35,795 nt of DNA, taken from contig JAIRWH010000096.1 of NCBI GenBank assembly GCA_031253545.1, forward strand, positions 1 through 35,795, written 5' to 3'. Shown piece after piece: positions 23,751 to 31,224 of this stretch; the stretch's first letter is position 1; each line of letters opens with the position of its first letter. This DNA is from Oscillospiraceae bacterium. GTDB lineage: Bacteria > Bacillota > Clostridia > Oscillospirales > UBA929. Position numbers and translations under genes: made by a program. A model generated the notes under the pieces. That model was not told where the DNA came from and made no database searches. It was given only the letters and a program-made list of their open reading frames with translations.

Positions 23751-25457
23751 TCACGTTATATTCAGCTCTTGCCTCATCTTTTCCATAAACTCGCAGCACT
23801 TCATGGCGCCGAGGTCGCCCCCGGAGCGCGAACGCACGGCCACAGTACCGTTTTCTTCCTCTTTGTCGCCGAGCACGAGCATATAGGGTATCTTCTGCAC
23901 TTGCGCCTGCCGTATCTTGTAGCCGATTTTCTCGCTCCGCGCGTCAAGCTCCGCGCGGAATCCCGCGTCTTGCAACGCGGCAAAGACATCGCGCGCGTAT
24001 TCGGCGTGCCTGTCCGTGAGGGGCAGCACGATTGCCTGCACGGGCGAGAACCGAAGCGGAAACGCCCCGGCGTAATGCTCCGTGAGTATGCCGATGAAGC
24101 GCTCAAGTGAGCCGAGTACCGTGCGGTGAATCATCACGGGGCGGTGCGCCGCGCCGTCCGGGCCGATATATTCCAACTCGAAACATTCCGGCATCTGGAA
24201 GTCCAACTGCAAAGTGGCGCATTGCCAGGAACGGCCGAGGCTGTCCACAAGGTGGAAGTCTATCTTCGGGCCGTAAAACGCGCCGTCGCCGGGGTTCACG
24301 CGATAGTTGACGCTCTTTGCGATAAGGGCGTCTTCAAGTATTCGCTCGGCTTTATCCCATGTGGCAATCTCGCCCATGTAGCTTTCCGGGCGCGTGGAAA
24401 GCTCCACGCGGTACTCAAAGCCGAACACCTTGTATATGCGGTCCACAAGCTCGATAACGCCCACAATCTCCGAGGGTATCTGCTCCGGCGTCATATACAG
24501 GTGCGCGTCGTCTTGCGTGAAGCTCCTCACGCGCATTAAGCCGTGGAGCGCGCCGGACAGCTCATGCCTATGCACCACGCCCAGCTCCGCCATGCGCACG
24601 GGCAGCTCGCGGTAGCTCCACATACGCCGCTTATAGGCGAGCATACCGCCGGGGCAGTTCATGGGTTTGATTACAAAGCCCGAATCATCTATGTTTGTGA
24701 AGTACATATTGTCTTTGTAATGCTCCCAATGGCCGGAGCGGTGCCACAATTCCTCGCGCAGTATGAGCGGGGTGCTGATTTCCTCATAGCCCGCCCTTTT
24801 GTGCTCCTGCCGCCAGAAGGCCAACAGTTCGTTGCGCAGTATCATGCCTTTCGGGAAAAAGAAGGGGAAGCCCGGCCCTTCGTCGTACAGCGCGAACAGG
24901 TCCAGTTCGCGGCCGAGCTTGCGGTGGTCGCGCTTTGCCGCTTCCTCCAGGGCGGTAAGGTGCGCTTGCAGCTCCTCTTTGGTGAAAAACGCCGTGCCGT
25001 ATACGCGGCAGAGCGTTTGGTTGCGCGCGTCGCCGCGCCAGTAGGCGGCCGTGGCGCTTGTGAGCTTAAACACCTTAACCCTGCCCGTGTGGTCCACATG
25101 CGGCCCGGCGCACAAGTCGGTAAACTCGCCCTGCTTATAGAAGCTGATGGGTTCGCCCTCCGGCAGGGCGCAAATCAGCTCCCGCTTATACGGTTGGGAA
25201 CGCACGGTCTCCAAGGCCTGCTCGCGTGGCAGCTCAAAGCGTTCGATGCGGTACCTTTCACGCGCGATTACCTTCATCTCGGCCTCGATGGCTTCGAGGT
25301 CCTCCGGCGTAAACGGCTTTTCCACGTCGAAGTCGTAATAGAAGCCCTGCTCTATGGCGGGCCCTATGGCGAGCTTCGCGTCCGGGTAAAGGCGCGTCAC
25401 GGCTTGCGCGAGGATATGGGACGCGCTGTGGCGCAACGCGCGCAGTTGGTCGTCCAT
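23751..25457 (-). CDS. thrS: threonyl-tRNA synthetase lacking the TGS domain
   Basis: ThrRS charges tRNA-Thr and edits mischarged serine. At 568 residues it is about 70 shorter than usual: the N-terminal TGS domain is missing and the protein begins directly at the editing domain, with HSASH (about residues 10-14) and CAGPHVDHTG as the second editing motif. The class II catalytic core follows, with MNCPGGML (zinc Cys), a motif 2 region containing RHELSGALHGLMRVRSFTQDDAH, shown as RHELSGALHG and LMRVRSFTQDDAH, and MIHRTVLGSLERF (motif 3, zinc His nearby). The C-terminal anticodon-binding domain ends at about 568. The ATG at 25457 has AAAAGGGG about 11 bases upstream. No T-box leader is visible; the gene follows the response regulator after 41 bases. 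Confidence 0.95.
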   Translation of the reverse strand: MDDQLRALRHSASHILAQAVTRLYPDAKLAIGPAIEQGFYYDFDVEKPFTPEDLEAIEAEMKVIARERYRIERFELPREQALETVRSQPYKRELICALPEGEPISFYKQGEFTDLCAGPHVDHTGRVKVFKLTSATAAYWRGDARNQTLCRVYGTAFFTKEELQAHLTALEEAAKRDHRKLGRELDLFALYDEGPGFPFFFPKGMILRNELLAFWRQEHKRAGYEEISTPLILREELWHRSGHWEHYKDNMYFTNIDDSGFVIKPMNCPGGMLAYKRRMWSYRELPVRMAELGVVHRHELSGALHGLMRVRSFTQDDAHLYMTPEQIPSEIVGVIELVDRIYKVFGFEYRVELSTRPESYMGEIATWDKAERILEDALIAKSVNYRVNPGDGAFYGPKIDFHLVDSLGRSWQCATLQLDFQMPECFELEYIGPDGAAHRPVMIHRTVLGSLERFIGILTEHYAGAFPLRFSPVQAIVLPLTDRHAEYARDVFAALQDAGFRAELDARSEKIGYKIRQAQVQKIPYMLVLGDKEEENGTVAVRSRSGGDLGAMKCCEFMEKMRQELNIT

Positions 25458-25498
25458 TGTAATCGGTTACCCCTTTTCTTCCCGGCTTTCGGCGCGGC

Positions 25499-25939
25499 TT
25501 ACGCCTTGCCCTTCATCTCGGTAATTACGCCTTTGAGCCGCTCTATGAGTTTCCTTTGATTGATAAACTGAAACTCGCGGCTTACCCTGTGCCGCAGTAT
25601 ATGCTCGTTCACGGGTTTTGCCATAAAATCGTCGGCTCGCAGCGCGAACCCCTTCTCTATGTCTTCGCCGCCGTCTAAACCCGACATGAAGACAACGGGT
25701 ATATCCGCAGTGGCATCGGATTCTTTCAGCGCGGCGAGTACCTGAAAGCCGTCTATGCCGGGCAGCACGATGTCGAGCAATATCAAGTCCGGGAGCAGGC
25801 GGGCCGCTTGCTCCAAGGCGCTCTCGCCGTCGTCGCAGATGTGCAGCGTGTAATCCTCGCCCAGTATATGGCTTATAATCCGCTGGTTCAACCTGTCGTC
25901 CTCGCAGATAAGCACGGCGCCTTTTTTGTCAGTGTCCAT
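25499..25939 (-). CDS. single-domain response regulator (CheY-like)
   Basis: The 146-residue protein is one receiver domain with a short helical tail. The acidic pocket is Glu13-Asp14-Asp15, the phosphorylation site Asp56 (LILLDIVLPGIDG), the switch residue Ser86 (VVFMSG) and the conserved Lys108 (AKPV). There is no DNA-binding or enzymatic output domain; the last 25 residues (FINQRKLIERLKGVITEMKG) look like one amphipathic helix. Such proteins act by phosphorelay or by binding a partner. No histidine kinase is in the window. GGGAGGATGAT precedes the ATG at 25939. It lies between a Cys/His-rich secreted protein gene (65 bases upstream) and thrS (41 bases downstream), all on the minus strand and possibly one transcript. 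Confidence 0.92.
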   Translation of the reverse strand: MDTDKKGAVLICEDDRLNQRIISHILGEDYTLHICDDGESALEQAARLLPDLILLDIVLPGIDGFQVLAALKESDATADIPVVFMSGLDGGEDIEKGFALRADDFMAKPVNEHILRHRVSREFQFINQRKLIERLKGVITEMKGKA

Positions 25940-26004
25940 ATCATCCTCCCGAATAAGCGCGCGGCGGTATTCACAAACGCCGCGACCCCGCGCGCGGCCA
26001 AGGG

Positions 26005-26625
26005 TCAATGATGCCCGCGCCCGTGGTGGCCGCCGTCGCGCGCGTGGCCGTGCGCGTGGCTCGCGGCAATGTCGCAGCCGCTCACGCCGCAGGTGTGGTA
26101 CGCATGGCCGTCGCCGCCGCGGTGGCCGTAATAATAGGTGCCGCCGTGCCCATGACCGTTCGTCACGGCGCAACCCGGCAACGCGCACAGCGCGTGGCCG
26201 TGCTCTTGGGCGATGGGGCAGGCATCAATGTCACACACATACGCGGGCGATACGGCGGAGGGTATACCTTCCGGCGAAGGCGAAAGCGAGGGCGAGGGTG
26301 AAGACGAAAGCGAAAGCGAAGGCGAAAGCGAGGGCGAGGTTGGCGGCGGAGGCGGCGCGGCGGATACCGTAGGCGCGGCGATGTGGTAGTAATGACCGTC
26401 GAGGGCAAAGTGGGCAAAGTAGATAACGCCGCCGTGCCTGTGGTAATCGGGCAACGCGCAACCTTCAAGGGCGCAGACATCGTGCGTGTGGCTCGCGGGT
26501 TTTTCGCAGGAGGGAACCTCGCAGGCATAGGCGGTCAGACTGCCTTGCGGCGCGAAGAGCAGGAGCGAACCGCCGATTGCGAGAACCGGCGCGCACACCG
26601 CCACGCCCAAAAACAGTTTTTTCAT
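26005..26625 (-). CDS. exported protein with five C-x4-C-x5-H-x-H modules
   Basis: The 206-residue protein starts with a signal-like hydrophobic segment (residues 3-25, MKKLFLGVAVCAPVLAIGG). After it come two copies of the motif C-x4-C-x5-H-x-H (Cys35/40-His46/48 and Cys51/56-His62/64). A linker rich in Pro and Ser (about 85-125) follows, then three more copies (Cys131/136-His142/144, Cys147/152-His158/160, Cys179/184-His190/192). Each pair of modules is followed by a GG-x-Y/I-Y ... DGHxYH segment (about 65-81 and 161-177), and the C-terminus is His-rich. The regular spacing suggests five metal sites, or Cys-pair disulphides with His clusters. I do not recognise a named family. The ATG at 26625 is preferred because AAAAGGG lies just far enough upstream; an ATG at 26637 directly abuts that site. 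Confidence 0.75.
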   Translation of the reverse strand: MKKLFLGVAVCAPVLAIGGSLLLFAPQGSLTAYACEVPSCEKPASHTHDVCALEGCALPDYHRHGGVIYFAHFALDGHYYHIAAPTVSAAPPPPPTSPSLSPSLSLSSSPSPSLSPSPEGIPSAVSPAYVCDIDACPIAQEHGHALCALPGCAVTNGHGHGGTYYYGHRGGDGHAYHTCGVSGCDIAASHAHGHARDGGHHGRGHH

Positions 26626-26724
26626 CGCTTGCACCATCCCTTTTCGTTTATGTGCCGGGCGCGCACCCGGCACGGAACAGAACGCCGCGCGCTTTGCCGG
26701 GAGTATCGCGCGTTCACCTGTTTG

Positions 26725-26753
26725 AGTATAACACACCTCTTCGGGTGTTTCAA
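26725..26753 (-). promoter_or_regulatory. promoter with palindromic spacer for the Cys/His-module gene
   Basis: On the minus strand, TTGAAA (26748-26753) and TATACT (26725-26730) are 17 bases apart. The spacer holds the inverted repeat ACACC-CGAAGA-GGTGT, which extends into both boxes (AAACACC/GGTGTGT). That is a good position for a repressor or metal-sensor operator; the regulator is unknown. Confidence 0.65.
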
Positions 26754-26849
26754 GGTTTTTGACCCTATGTCGAATCCGATTTATCGCCCCTCGTCCCCCG
26801 TCCGGCCGTGGACCGTTTAGCGCCAATTCTTTGCAATCCGTCGGAACAC

Positions 26850-26878
26850 TTGCTTTAGATGCCGTTCTCTGCTATGCT
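26850..26878 (+). promoter_or_regulatory. promoter of the DUF6273 lipoprotein gene
   Basis: TTGCTT (26850-26855) and TATGCT with extended TG (26873-26878) are 17 bases apart, about 34 bases before the proposed TTG start at 26912. Confidence 0.45.
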
Positions 26879-26911
26879 GTAATCGCTCTCTCGGAGCGGG
26901 GGGTTGATTGT

Positions 26912-27769
26912 TTGGTTGTCCGCTGTATATCACTAATTGTTATATTAACGGCGCTCACGGGGTGCGGGCGCTCGCCTTCCGGCGGCACCGCTTCTTCGCC
27001 TTCGCTAGGCGCGCACACCGTCACCCCACCCGTCTCCACTTCCGCGCCGCCGGTTTCCCCGCCCGTGTCTCCGCCCGTGTCTCCGCCCGCGAGCGCAGAC
27101 GAACCCGCCCCCGGAGCTTCGTCGGACGGCGTGCCGCCGCCTGCGGAGACAGGCGAAACGCTGACATTCGGGGCTTATGTGTGGCGTGTCATTGACAAAA
27201 ACGACAACATGACACTCATCATCACGGACGAGGTAATTGAGTTTCGTCCTTACCACGATGTGTTTGACTTTGTGACATGGGAACAAAGCGACCTGCGAAC
27301 CTGGCTCAACGGAGAGTTTTACATGAGCTTTTCCGAAACGGACAGGGGGAGAATACGCGAAACGAATATTGAAAACAAAAATAACCCGTGGTATTACGCC
27401 GAATACGAGGGGAGCGAATGGGCGCCGCGAGGCGGCAATGACACGCGCGACCGTATCTTCCTGCTTTCGATAGAAGAGGCGTTGCGCTACTTCGGCAACG
27501 GCGGGCAACTGCCCGCGCCCTCGCCGGAGATGTATGTGACCGGCGGTTTTTCCGACGCGTATGACCGCGCGCGCGTGGCGTACTCGGCGCGCCCGACACC
27601 CTGGGGCGCGCCGGAGGGCACACCGTGTACATGGTGGCTGCGCTCGCCCGGCGGCAACGCCGACTACGCCGCCATAGTCTACGGCGACGGCGACGTGCAG
27701 GTCTACGGCGACGGCGTATACCGGGGCGGGCGCGGTGTGCGCCCGGCCATGTGGATAATCGGCGGTTAG
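26912..27769 (+). CDS. DUF6273-domain lipoprotein
   Basis: The 285-residue product has a very short lipoprotein signal ending in LTGC (Cys18). A Pro/Ser linker with PPVS repeats (about 35-75) follows, then a domain of about 200 residues. The domain starts FGAYVWRVIDKNDN, contains W-x-x-S-D-L-R-T-W-L-N-G near residue 128, and ends WWLRSPG ... GVRPAMWI, which is the layout of DUF6273 proteins common in gut Bacillota. The middle has DRIFLLSIEEALRYF. These are extracellular proteins of unknown function. I start at the TTG at 26912: a GGGGGG-rich Shine-Dalgarno-like stretch stands about 8 bases upstream and the signal peptide begins here. No ATG in this frame suits. It is divergent from the Cys/His-module gene. 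Confidence 0.8.
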   Translation: MVVRCISLIVILTALTGCGRSPSGGTASSPSLGAHTVTPPVSTSAPPVSPPVSPPVSPPASADEPAPGASSDGVPPPAETGETLTFGAYVWRVIDKNDNMTLIITDEVIEFRPYHDVFDFVTWEQSDLRTWLNGEFYMSFSETDRGRIRETNIENKNNPWYYAEYEGSEWAPRGGNDTRDRIFLLSIEEALRYFGNGGQLPAPSPEMYVTGGFSDAYDRARVAYSARPTPWGAPEGTPCTWWLRSPGGNADYAAIVYGDGDVQVYGDGVYRGGRGVRPAMWIIGG

Positions 27770-27784
27770 CCGCGACCGCGCCCG

Positions 27785-29095
27785 TCAACCTTTCGCGGTA
27801 TTCGCGGTATTGACCTTCCTCTTCGTGGTGGAGGTGTATAGGTACTTGTCGTCGGAATTGCGCAGCTTGAAACCGCCCGGGGGTATGTAGTTATCCGCCG
27901 CCCTCGCGGTCACCGCCGTCTTCATCTGCCCCCTCCATATAAGGCACAGTATGAGCGCGAACAGCAACGCGAACACCATGCCGCCGATAATGAAAAACAT
28001 ATCGCCCGCGAGCAGGTACAACACGGGGGCGAGCACGGCGGAAACGATGAGGAACAGGGCGAAGAACCAGGCCCAGAACTTGCCCCTTGACACAGGCAGG
28101 TCGCCGGCCAATTTGCCCGTCTGCCCGTTTACGGCAAAGAGGTAGTTTGCGCCTTTCCACCTTGAGGTGAGCAACCAGATGGGCATGAGCGAATAGTAGA
28201 CGGCGTTCTCTTGCAGATTGATAGTGGAGTGCTCCACGCTGAAAGAGGTGTAGCCCTTCACCGTCTCGGCGAACTTCCTTTCCGTGCTGGTTTTGATGCG
28301 CGTGTTCACGCGCGGCGCCACGGCGGCGGCATCTTCGTCGTATTTTTCCGCCATGAAGCCGGGCAGGTACGCCGTGGAGAAGGGCTTCAATTCTTCGTAT
28401 TTGAAGGGTTCCACGGAATCCATGTGCGCGTCGGGGATATTCTTGGAGCCGTCGGCCGGCACCTTTTGGAACGCCACCGAGCCTTCGCGCGTGACGCGGT
28501 AATGCTTTGTTTCGGTAATCTCGTAGTCGCCCTGGCGATATGTGCGCTCTTGCTTGGCCTTGTAGCGTATATACGCGTCGGTGTTCGCGTCGAAGAGCCA
28601 AAACGGCGTGTAGACCCCCTTGACCTCCTCGATGTGCGATGTGCTCGCAAAGCCGCGCGGCAGGAACTTTTTACCCTTGTAATACCCCGCGAGCGCCTTT
28701 TCGGCGGCTGTTTTGTCGTGCTTAAATGGTATGACGTAATCGGGCTTCAGTTCGCCGGAGAGCTGCCCGGGCACCACCGTGGGGTTGCCGCAGTAGGGGC
28801 AGGAGGTGGCCGCCGTGGTGCTGTGGCAGATGAGGGCGGCAAGGCACGACGGGCAGGTGTAGCCCTTCATGGTTTGCGCTTCCTCCTCGGTGAAGCCCTC
28901 CGTGTGGGTGAGGTCCCAGCGCGGCTCCGTGCCGGCCGAGGCGGCGGCCTCCTCCTTGTCGGCATAGAGCTGCTCTATGACGGAAAGTTCGAAGGTTGTG
29001 CCGCAATGGTCGCACTCTATCTTGCCCGAACCGCTGCCGAATCGCAATGTGCCCAAGCAGTTGGGGCAGGTGTAGTTAGTAACTTGAGCGTTCAT
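27785..29095 (-). CDS. zinc-ribbon membrane protein, YdjG-like
   Basis: The 436-residue protein opens with two zinc ribbons, CPNC ... CDHC (about 10-32) and CPSC ... CPYC (about 81-104), of the TFIIB/rubredoxin-like type. A long soluble region follows, with GVYTPFWLFDANTDAYI and Y-x-L-M-P-I-W-L-L. Two membrane helices near the C-terminus (about 340-365 and 368-390) precede a short basic tail. This is the architecture of Bacillus YdjG, which works with the SPFH-type protein YdjI in membrane-stress responses linked to PspA. The SPFH partner lies 3 bases upstream, making a two-gene operon. No ribosome binding site is clear, which suggests translation coupled to the upstream gene. The exact role here is inferred from the family. 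Confidence 0.8.
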   Translation of the reverse strand: MNAQVTNYTCPNCLGTLRFGSGSGKIECDHCGTTFELSVIEQLYADKEEAAASAGTEPRWDLTHTEGFTEEEAQTMKGYTCPSCLAALICHSTTAATSCPYCGNPTVVPGQLSGELKPDYVIPFKHDKTAAEKALAGYYKGKKFLPRGFASTSHIEEVKGVYTPFWLFDANTDAYIRYKAKQERTYRQGDYEITETKHYRVTREGSVAFQKVPADGSKNIPDAHMDSVEPFKYEELKPFSTAYLPGFMAEKYDEDAAAVAPRVNTRIKTSTERKFAETVKGYTSFSVEHSTINLQENAVYYSLMPIWLLTSRWKGANYLFAVNGQTGKLAGDLPVSRGKFWAWFFALFLIVSAVLAPVLYLLAGDMFFIIGGMVFALLFALILCLIWRGQMKTAVTARAADNYIPPGGFKLRNSDDKYLYTSTTKRKVNTANTAKG

Positions 29096-29098
29096 AGG

Positions 29099-30361
29099 TC
29101 ACACGGTGTCTTTGTCGTCGAACGCGTCGCCGCATTCGGGGCAGAACTTCGGCGGAGAGAGCGGGTCCGGCGGCACAAAACCGCATTTGTCGCAACGGTA
29201 GAGCGGCGCGCCCTTCGGCTTGGGCTTGGCGCACTCCGAGCAAAACTTGCCTTGGTTGAGAGCGCCGCAGGCGCATTGCCAGCCCGCCGCCGCGGGGGCT
29301 GCGGGAGCGGGCGGTGCGGCGGGGGCCGCGGCTTGCTGCGGCGGGGGCACGGGCTGACCCATTTGGAAGAGGCTTTGGGCGTTCATGCCGCCCGCCGCCT
29401 GCGCCATGCCCAGACCCATGAAACCCATCATCGCGCCGCCTTCGTTGTTGGCCGCGGCGAGCATCGCGTCGGCCTGAGCGCCCACAAGGGTGGCGGCCGC
29501 CATTGCGGGGTTGGTGAGCATGGCCTTCTCCTGCCATTTTGTAATCCTTTGGAGGTCCTCGTCGGAGATGGCGGCGTTGGGCATGGTGAAGGAAACCATC
29601 TCTATGCCGCGCAGGTTGCGCCACTTTTCGCTCATCAGCTCGTTGAGCGTGTCGCGCAGCTGCTCCTCGTGGAGCGGCAGCTCCGAATAGCGTATGCCGA
29701 GGGCGGAGATTTTGGCGAGCGCGGGGCGCAGGGCGGAGATAAGCTCGGACTTAATCTGGCTGTCTATCTTGTCGCGCGTGTAGTCGGCTTCCACGTTGCC
29801 GCATACGTTGGTATAGAAGAGTATGGGGTTTTGCAGCTGGTAGCTGTATTCGCCGGAGCAACGGATTGAGATGTCGAGGTCAAGGCCGATGCGAGTATCC
29901 ACCACGCGGAACGGCACGGGGGAGGGGGTGCCGTATTTGTTGCCCGGCACCTCTTTTGTGTTGAAGTAATACACGCGCGTGTCTTTGCCGGGGCTGCCGC
30001 CGAACTTGAAACGGTCCCAGGCGCTTTTGAGCGAGCCGAGCGCCCCCGCGCCGAGACCCGCGCCGGCGAACAGCGACGGCTCGCCCCCCGCGCTGAATGT
30101 GAAAGCGCCGGGTTCGGCGCACACGTCGAGCACCCTGCCCTGCTCCACCACAATCATGCACTGACCGTCCGCCACGGCGATGACCGAGCCGGTGGTGATG
30201 ATGTTTTCCTCGCCCTTGGTGTTGCTCGAACGGCCGGAAACGCGCTTTGCGCCTTTCGACACCAACACGTTGGCGCTCAGAGCCTCGCAGTAAAAGTATT
30301 CCTTCCACTGGTCGGCGAGCACTCCGCCCACGGCGCCGGCGGCGGCCTTAATCAATCCCAT
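29099..30361 (-). CDS. SPFH-domain protein with C-terminal zinc ribbons, YdjI-like
   Basis: The 420-residue protein has an SPFH/band-7-like domain (about 20-290) of the group once labelled virion core protein. It contains VYYFNTKEVPGNKYGTPSPV (about 129-148) and a helical C-terminal part with ISDEDLQRITKWQEKAML. An Ala/Gly/Pro/Gln-rich stretch (about 300-365) then leads to two zinc ribbons, CACGALNQGKFCSEC and CDKCGF ... CPEC. There is no membrane helix, so it probably associates with the membrane through partners, as Bacillus YdjI does with YdjG. AAAGGGG lies 9 bases before the ATG. A promoter stands just upstream and a terminator of the preceding gene beyond it, so this starts an operon of two genes. 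Confidence 0.85.
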   Translation of the reverse strand: MGLIKAAAGAVGGVLADQWKEYFYCEALSANVLVSKGAKRVSGRSSNTKGEENIITTGSVIAVADGQCMIVVEQGRVLDVCAEPGAFTFSAGGEPSLFAGAGLGAGALGSLKSAWDRFKFGGSPGKDTRVYYFNTKEVPGNKYGTPSPVPFRVVDTRIGLDLDISIRCSGEYSYQLQNPILFYTNVCGNVEADYTRDKIDSQIKSELISALRPALAKISALGIRYSELPLHEEQLRDTLNELMSEKWRNLRGIEMVSFTMPNAAISDEDLQRITKWQEKAMLTNPAMAAATLVGAQADAMLAAANNEGGAMMGFMGLGMAQAAGGMNAQSLFQMGQPVPPPQQAAAPAAPPAPAAPAAAGWQCACGALNQGKFCSECAKPKPKGAPLYRCDKCGFVPPDPLSPPKFCPECGDAFDDKDTV

Positions 30362-30391
30362 TACGACATACCCCTTTCGCGGTTTTTTGCG

Positions 30392-30420
30392 ATTATATCA
30401 CAAACGCGGCGCGCGCGCAA
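30392..30420 (-). promoter_or_regulatory. promoter of the SPFH/zinc-ribbon pair
   Basis: A perfect TATAAT with extended TG (30392-30397) stands 31 bases before the start codon. A weak TTGCGC (30415-30420) lies 17 bases further up. Confidence 0.6.
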
Positions 30421-30421
30421 G

Positions 30422-30465
30422 AGAAAACCGCCCGCGCCATTGACGCGCCGTACAAGCGCGGGCGG
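30422..30465 (-). terminator. intrinsic terminator of the DUF3592-like gene
   Basis: CCGCCCGCGC and GCGCGGGCGG (30456-30465 and 30428-30437) form a perfect 10-bp stem with an 18-base loop. On the minus strand the stem is followed by TTTTCTC. It lies after the stop at 30500 and before the next promoter. Confidence 0.7.
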
Positions 30466-30499
30466 GGCGTTTGCTTATACCGCCGCGGCAGGCTGATTG

Positions 30500-30892
30500 T
30501 CAGGAAAACGCTTGGCGGCAGACGGCAAATATCCCTGCCGCCATGAACAGGATGTCTATCAGGAAAAATGCCTTGACCGAATCGGGCAATACAATCTTCC
30601 GGGGGTTTTTGATATAGCAGTATATGCGGCAAACGCTCCCCGGCTCATAGGTTTTTCTCATATTGGCCGTCATCGAGCCTCCGAGAAAGACCCTCTTCTC
30701 GTATTGGCGCCCGCCCACGGCATACCGAAGGACGACATGATATTCATCCCCCTCCCCGAAGCCCATGTACTCTTCCTCAACCCTCAGCACGTCCGCGTCA
30801 ACCTCTATGCTGTTGTTCATCTTGTGGCGACGGGAAAAATAATCCGACAGCGATATTACGACGCAGGCGCAACCAACGATATACCAGTACAT
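30500..30892 (-). CDS. small membrane protein, DUF3592-like
   Basis: The 130-residue protein has a membrane helix at each end (about 2-18 and 107-125). Between them lies a basic stretch (FSRRHKMNNS) and a soluble beta-rich domain that contains Y-H-V-V-L-R-Y-A-V-G-G and the phrase YEPGSVCRIYCYIKNP. The layout and the phrase fit DUF3592 proteins, in which the domain between the two helices carries similar V-x-Y-x-P-x-N-P motifs. Function unknown. I start at the ATG at 30892 because GGGGTG lies 8 bases upstream; an ATG 27 bases further up has no such site. The gene has its own terminator downstream (30422-30465) and stands alone. Confidence 0.7.
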   Translation of the reverse strand: MYWYIVGCACVVISLSDYFSRRHKMNNSIEVDADVLRVEEEYMGFGEGDEYHVVLRYAVGGRQYEKRVFLGGSMTANMRKTYEPGSVCRIYCYIKNPRKIVLPDSVKAFFLIDILFMAAGIFAVCRQAFS

Positions 30893-31224
30893 ATTATTAC
30901 ACCCCAATGAAACAGTCATGGTTATTCTGTCGCTACCGGCAGACGGCGAATCCGCGCATATCCGCCGAGAATCTCATCACGCGCCCTCACAGGCAAGCGT
31001 TTGCTCGCTTGCCGTCCACGACGCATACTTGAGAGCCCTCCTGATGTCCTCCTCCGCCCGGCACCGCCGTTCCGGGCAGCCCGCGCCCATTGTATCACGC
31101 CTGCGCGGAGTCGCAAATAGGGATTTCCCGTTAGCGCGGCGCGTATTGCGCGGGCGGGGCGTTTGGTGGTGTAATACGCGCTGCGGGTAAAGAAACCCGC
31201 CGGATTACGGGAAAAAGGGGCGCG
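30893..31224. other. intergenic region between DUF3592-like and CDF genes
   Basis: These 332 bases hold the DUF433-like remnant (30977-31090), a stem-loop GGCAAGCG/CGCTTGCC (30992-31013), a possible minus-strand promoter (TTGCGA-16-TACAAT, -10 at 31089-31094) and a pair of 9-base inverted arms GCGCGTATT/AATACGCGC (31139-31147 and 31173-31181). An 18-base word beginning GCGCGGGCGGGGCG is shared exactly with 30456-30473. No sound gene is seen. Confidence 0.5.
30977..31090 (-). pseudogene. 37-codon ORF resembling the end of a DUF433 protein
   Basis: A short minus-strand frame reads MGAGCPERRC then RAEEDIRRALKYASWTASEQ and ends about seven residues later. The piece E-E-D-I-R-R-A-L-K-Y-A resembles the conserved C-terminal end of DUF433 antitoxin-like proteins, where D-I-R-A-A-L-x-Y-A is typical. 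The N-terminal half of the family is missing. A TACAAT box overlaps the ATG, so a transcript starting there would not include this start. It is best read as a remnant, with chance similarity as the alternative. Confidence 0.3.

Noticed and set aside
25458-25498. T-box leader of thrS
   Set aside because: Only 41 bases separate thrS from the response regulator gene, too short for a T-box, and no antiterminator sequence is seen.
28211-29869. 552-codon plus-strand frame opposite the zinc-ribbon and SPFH genes
   Set aside because: It has no motif or ribosome binding site, and spans two well-supported opposite genes.
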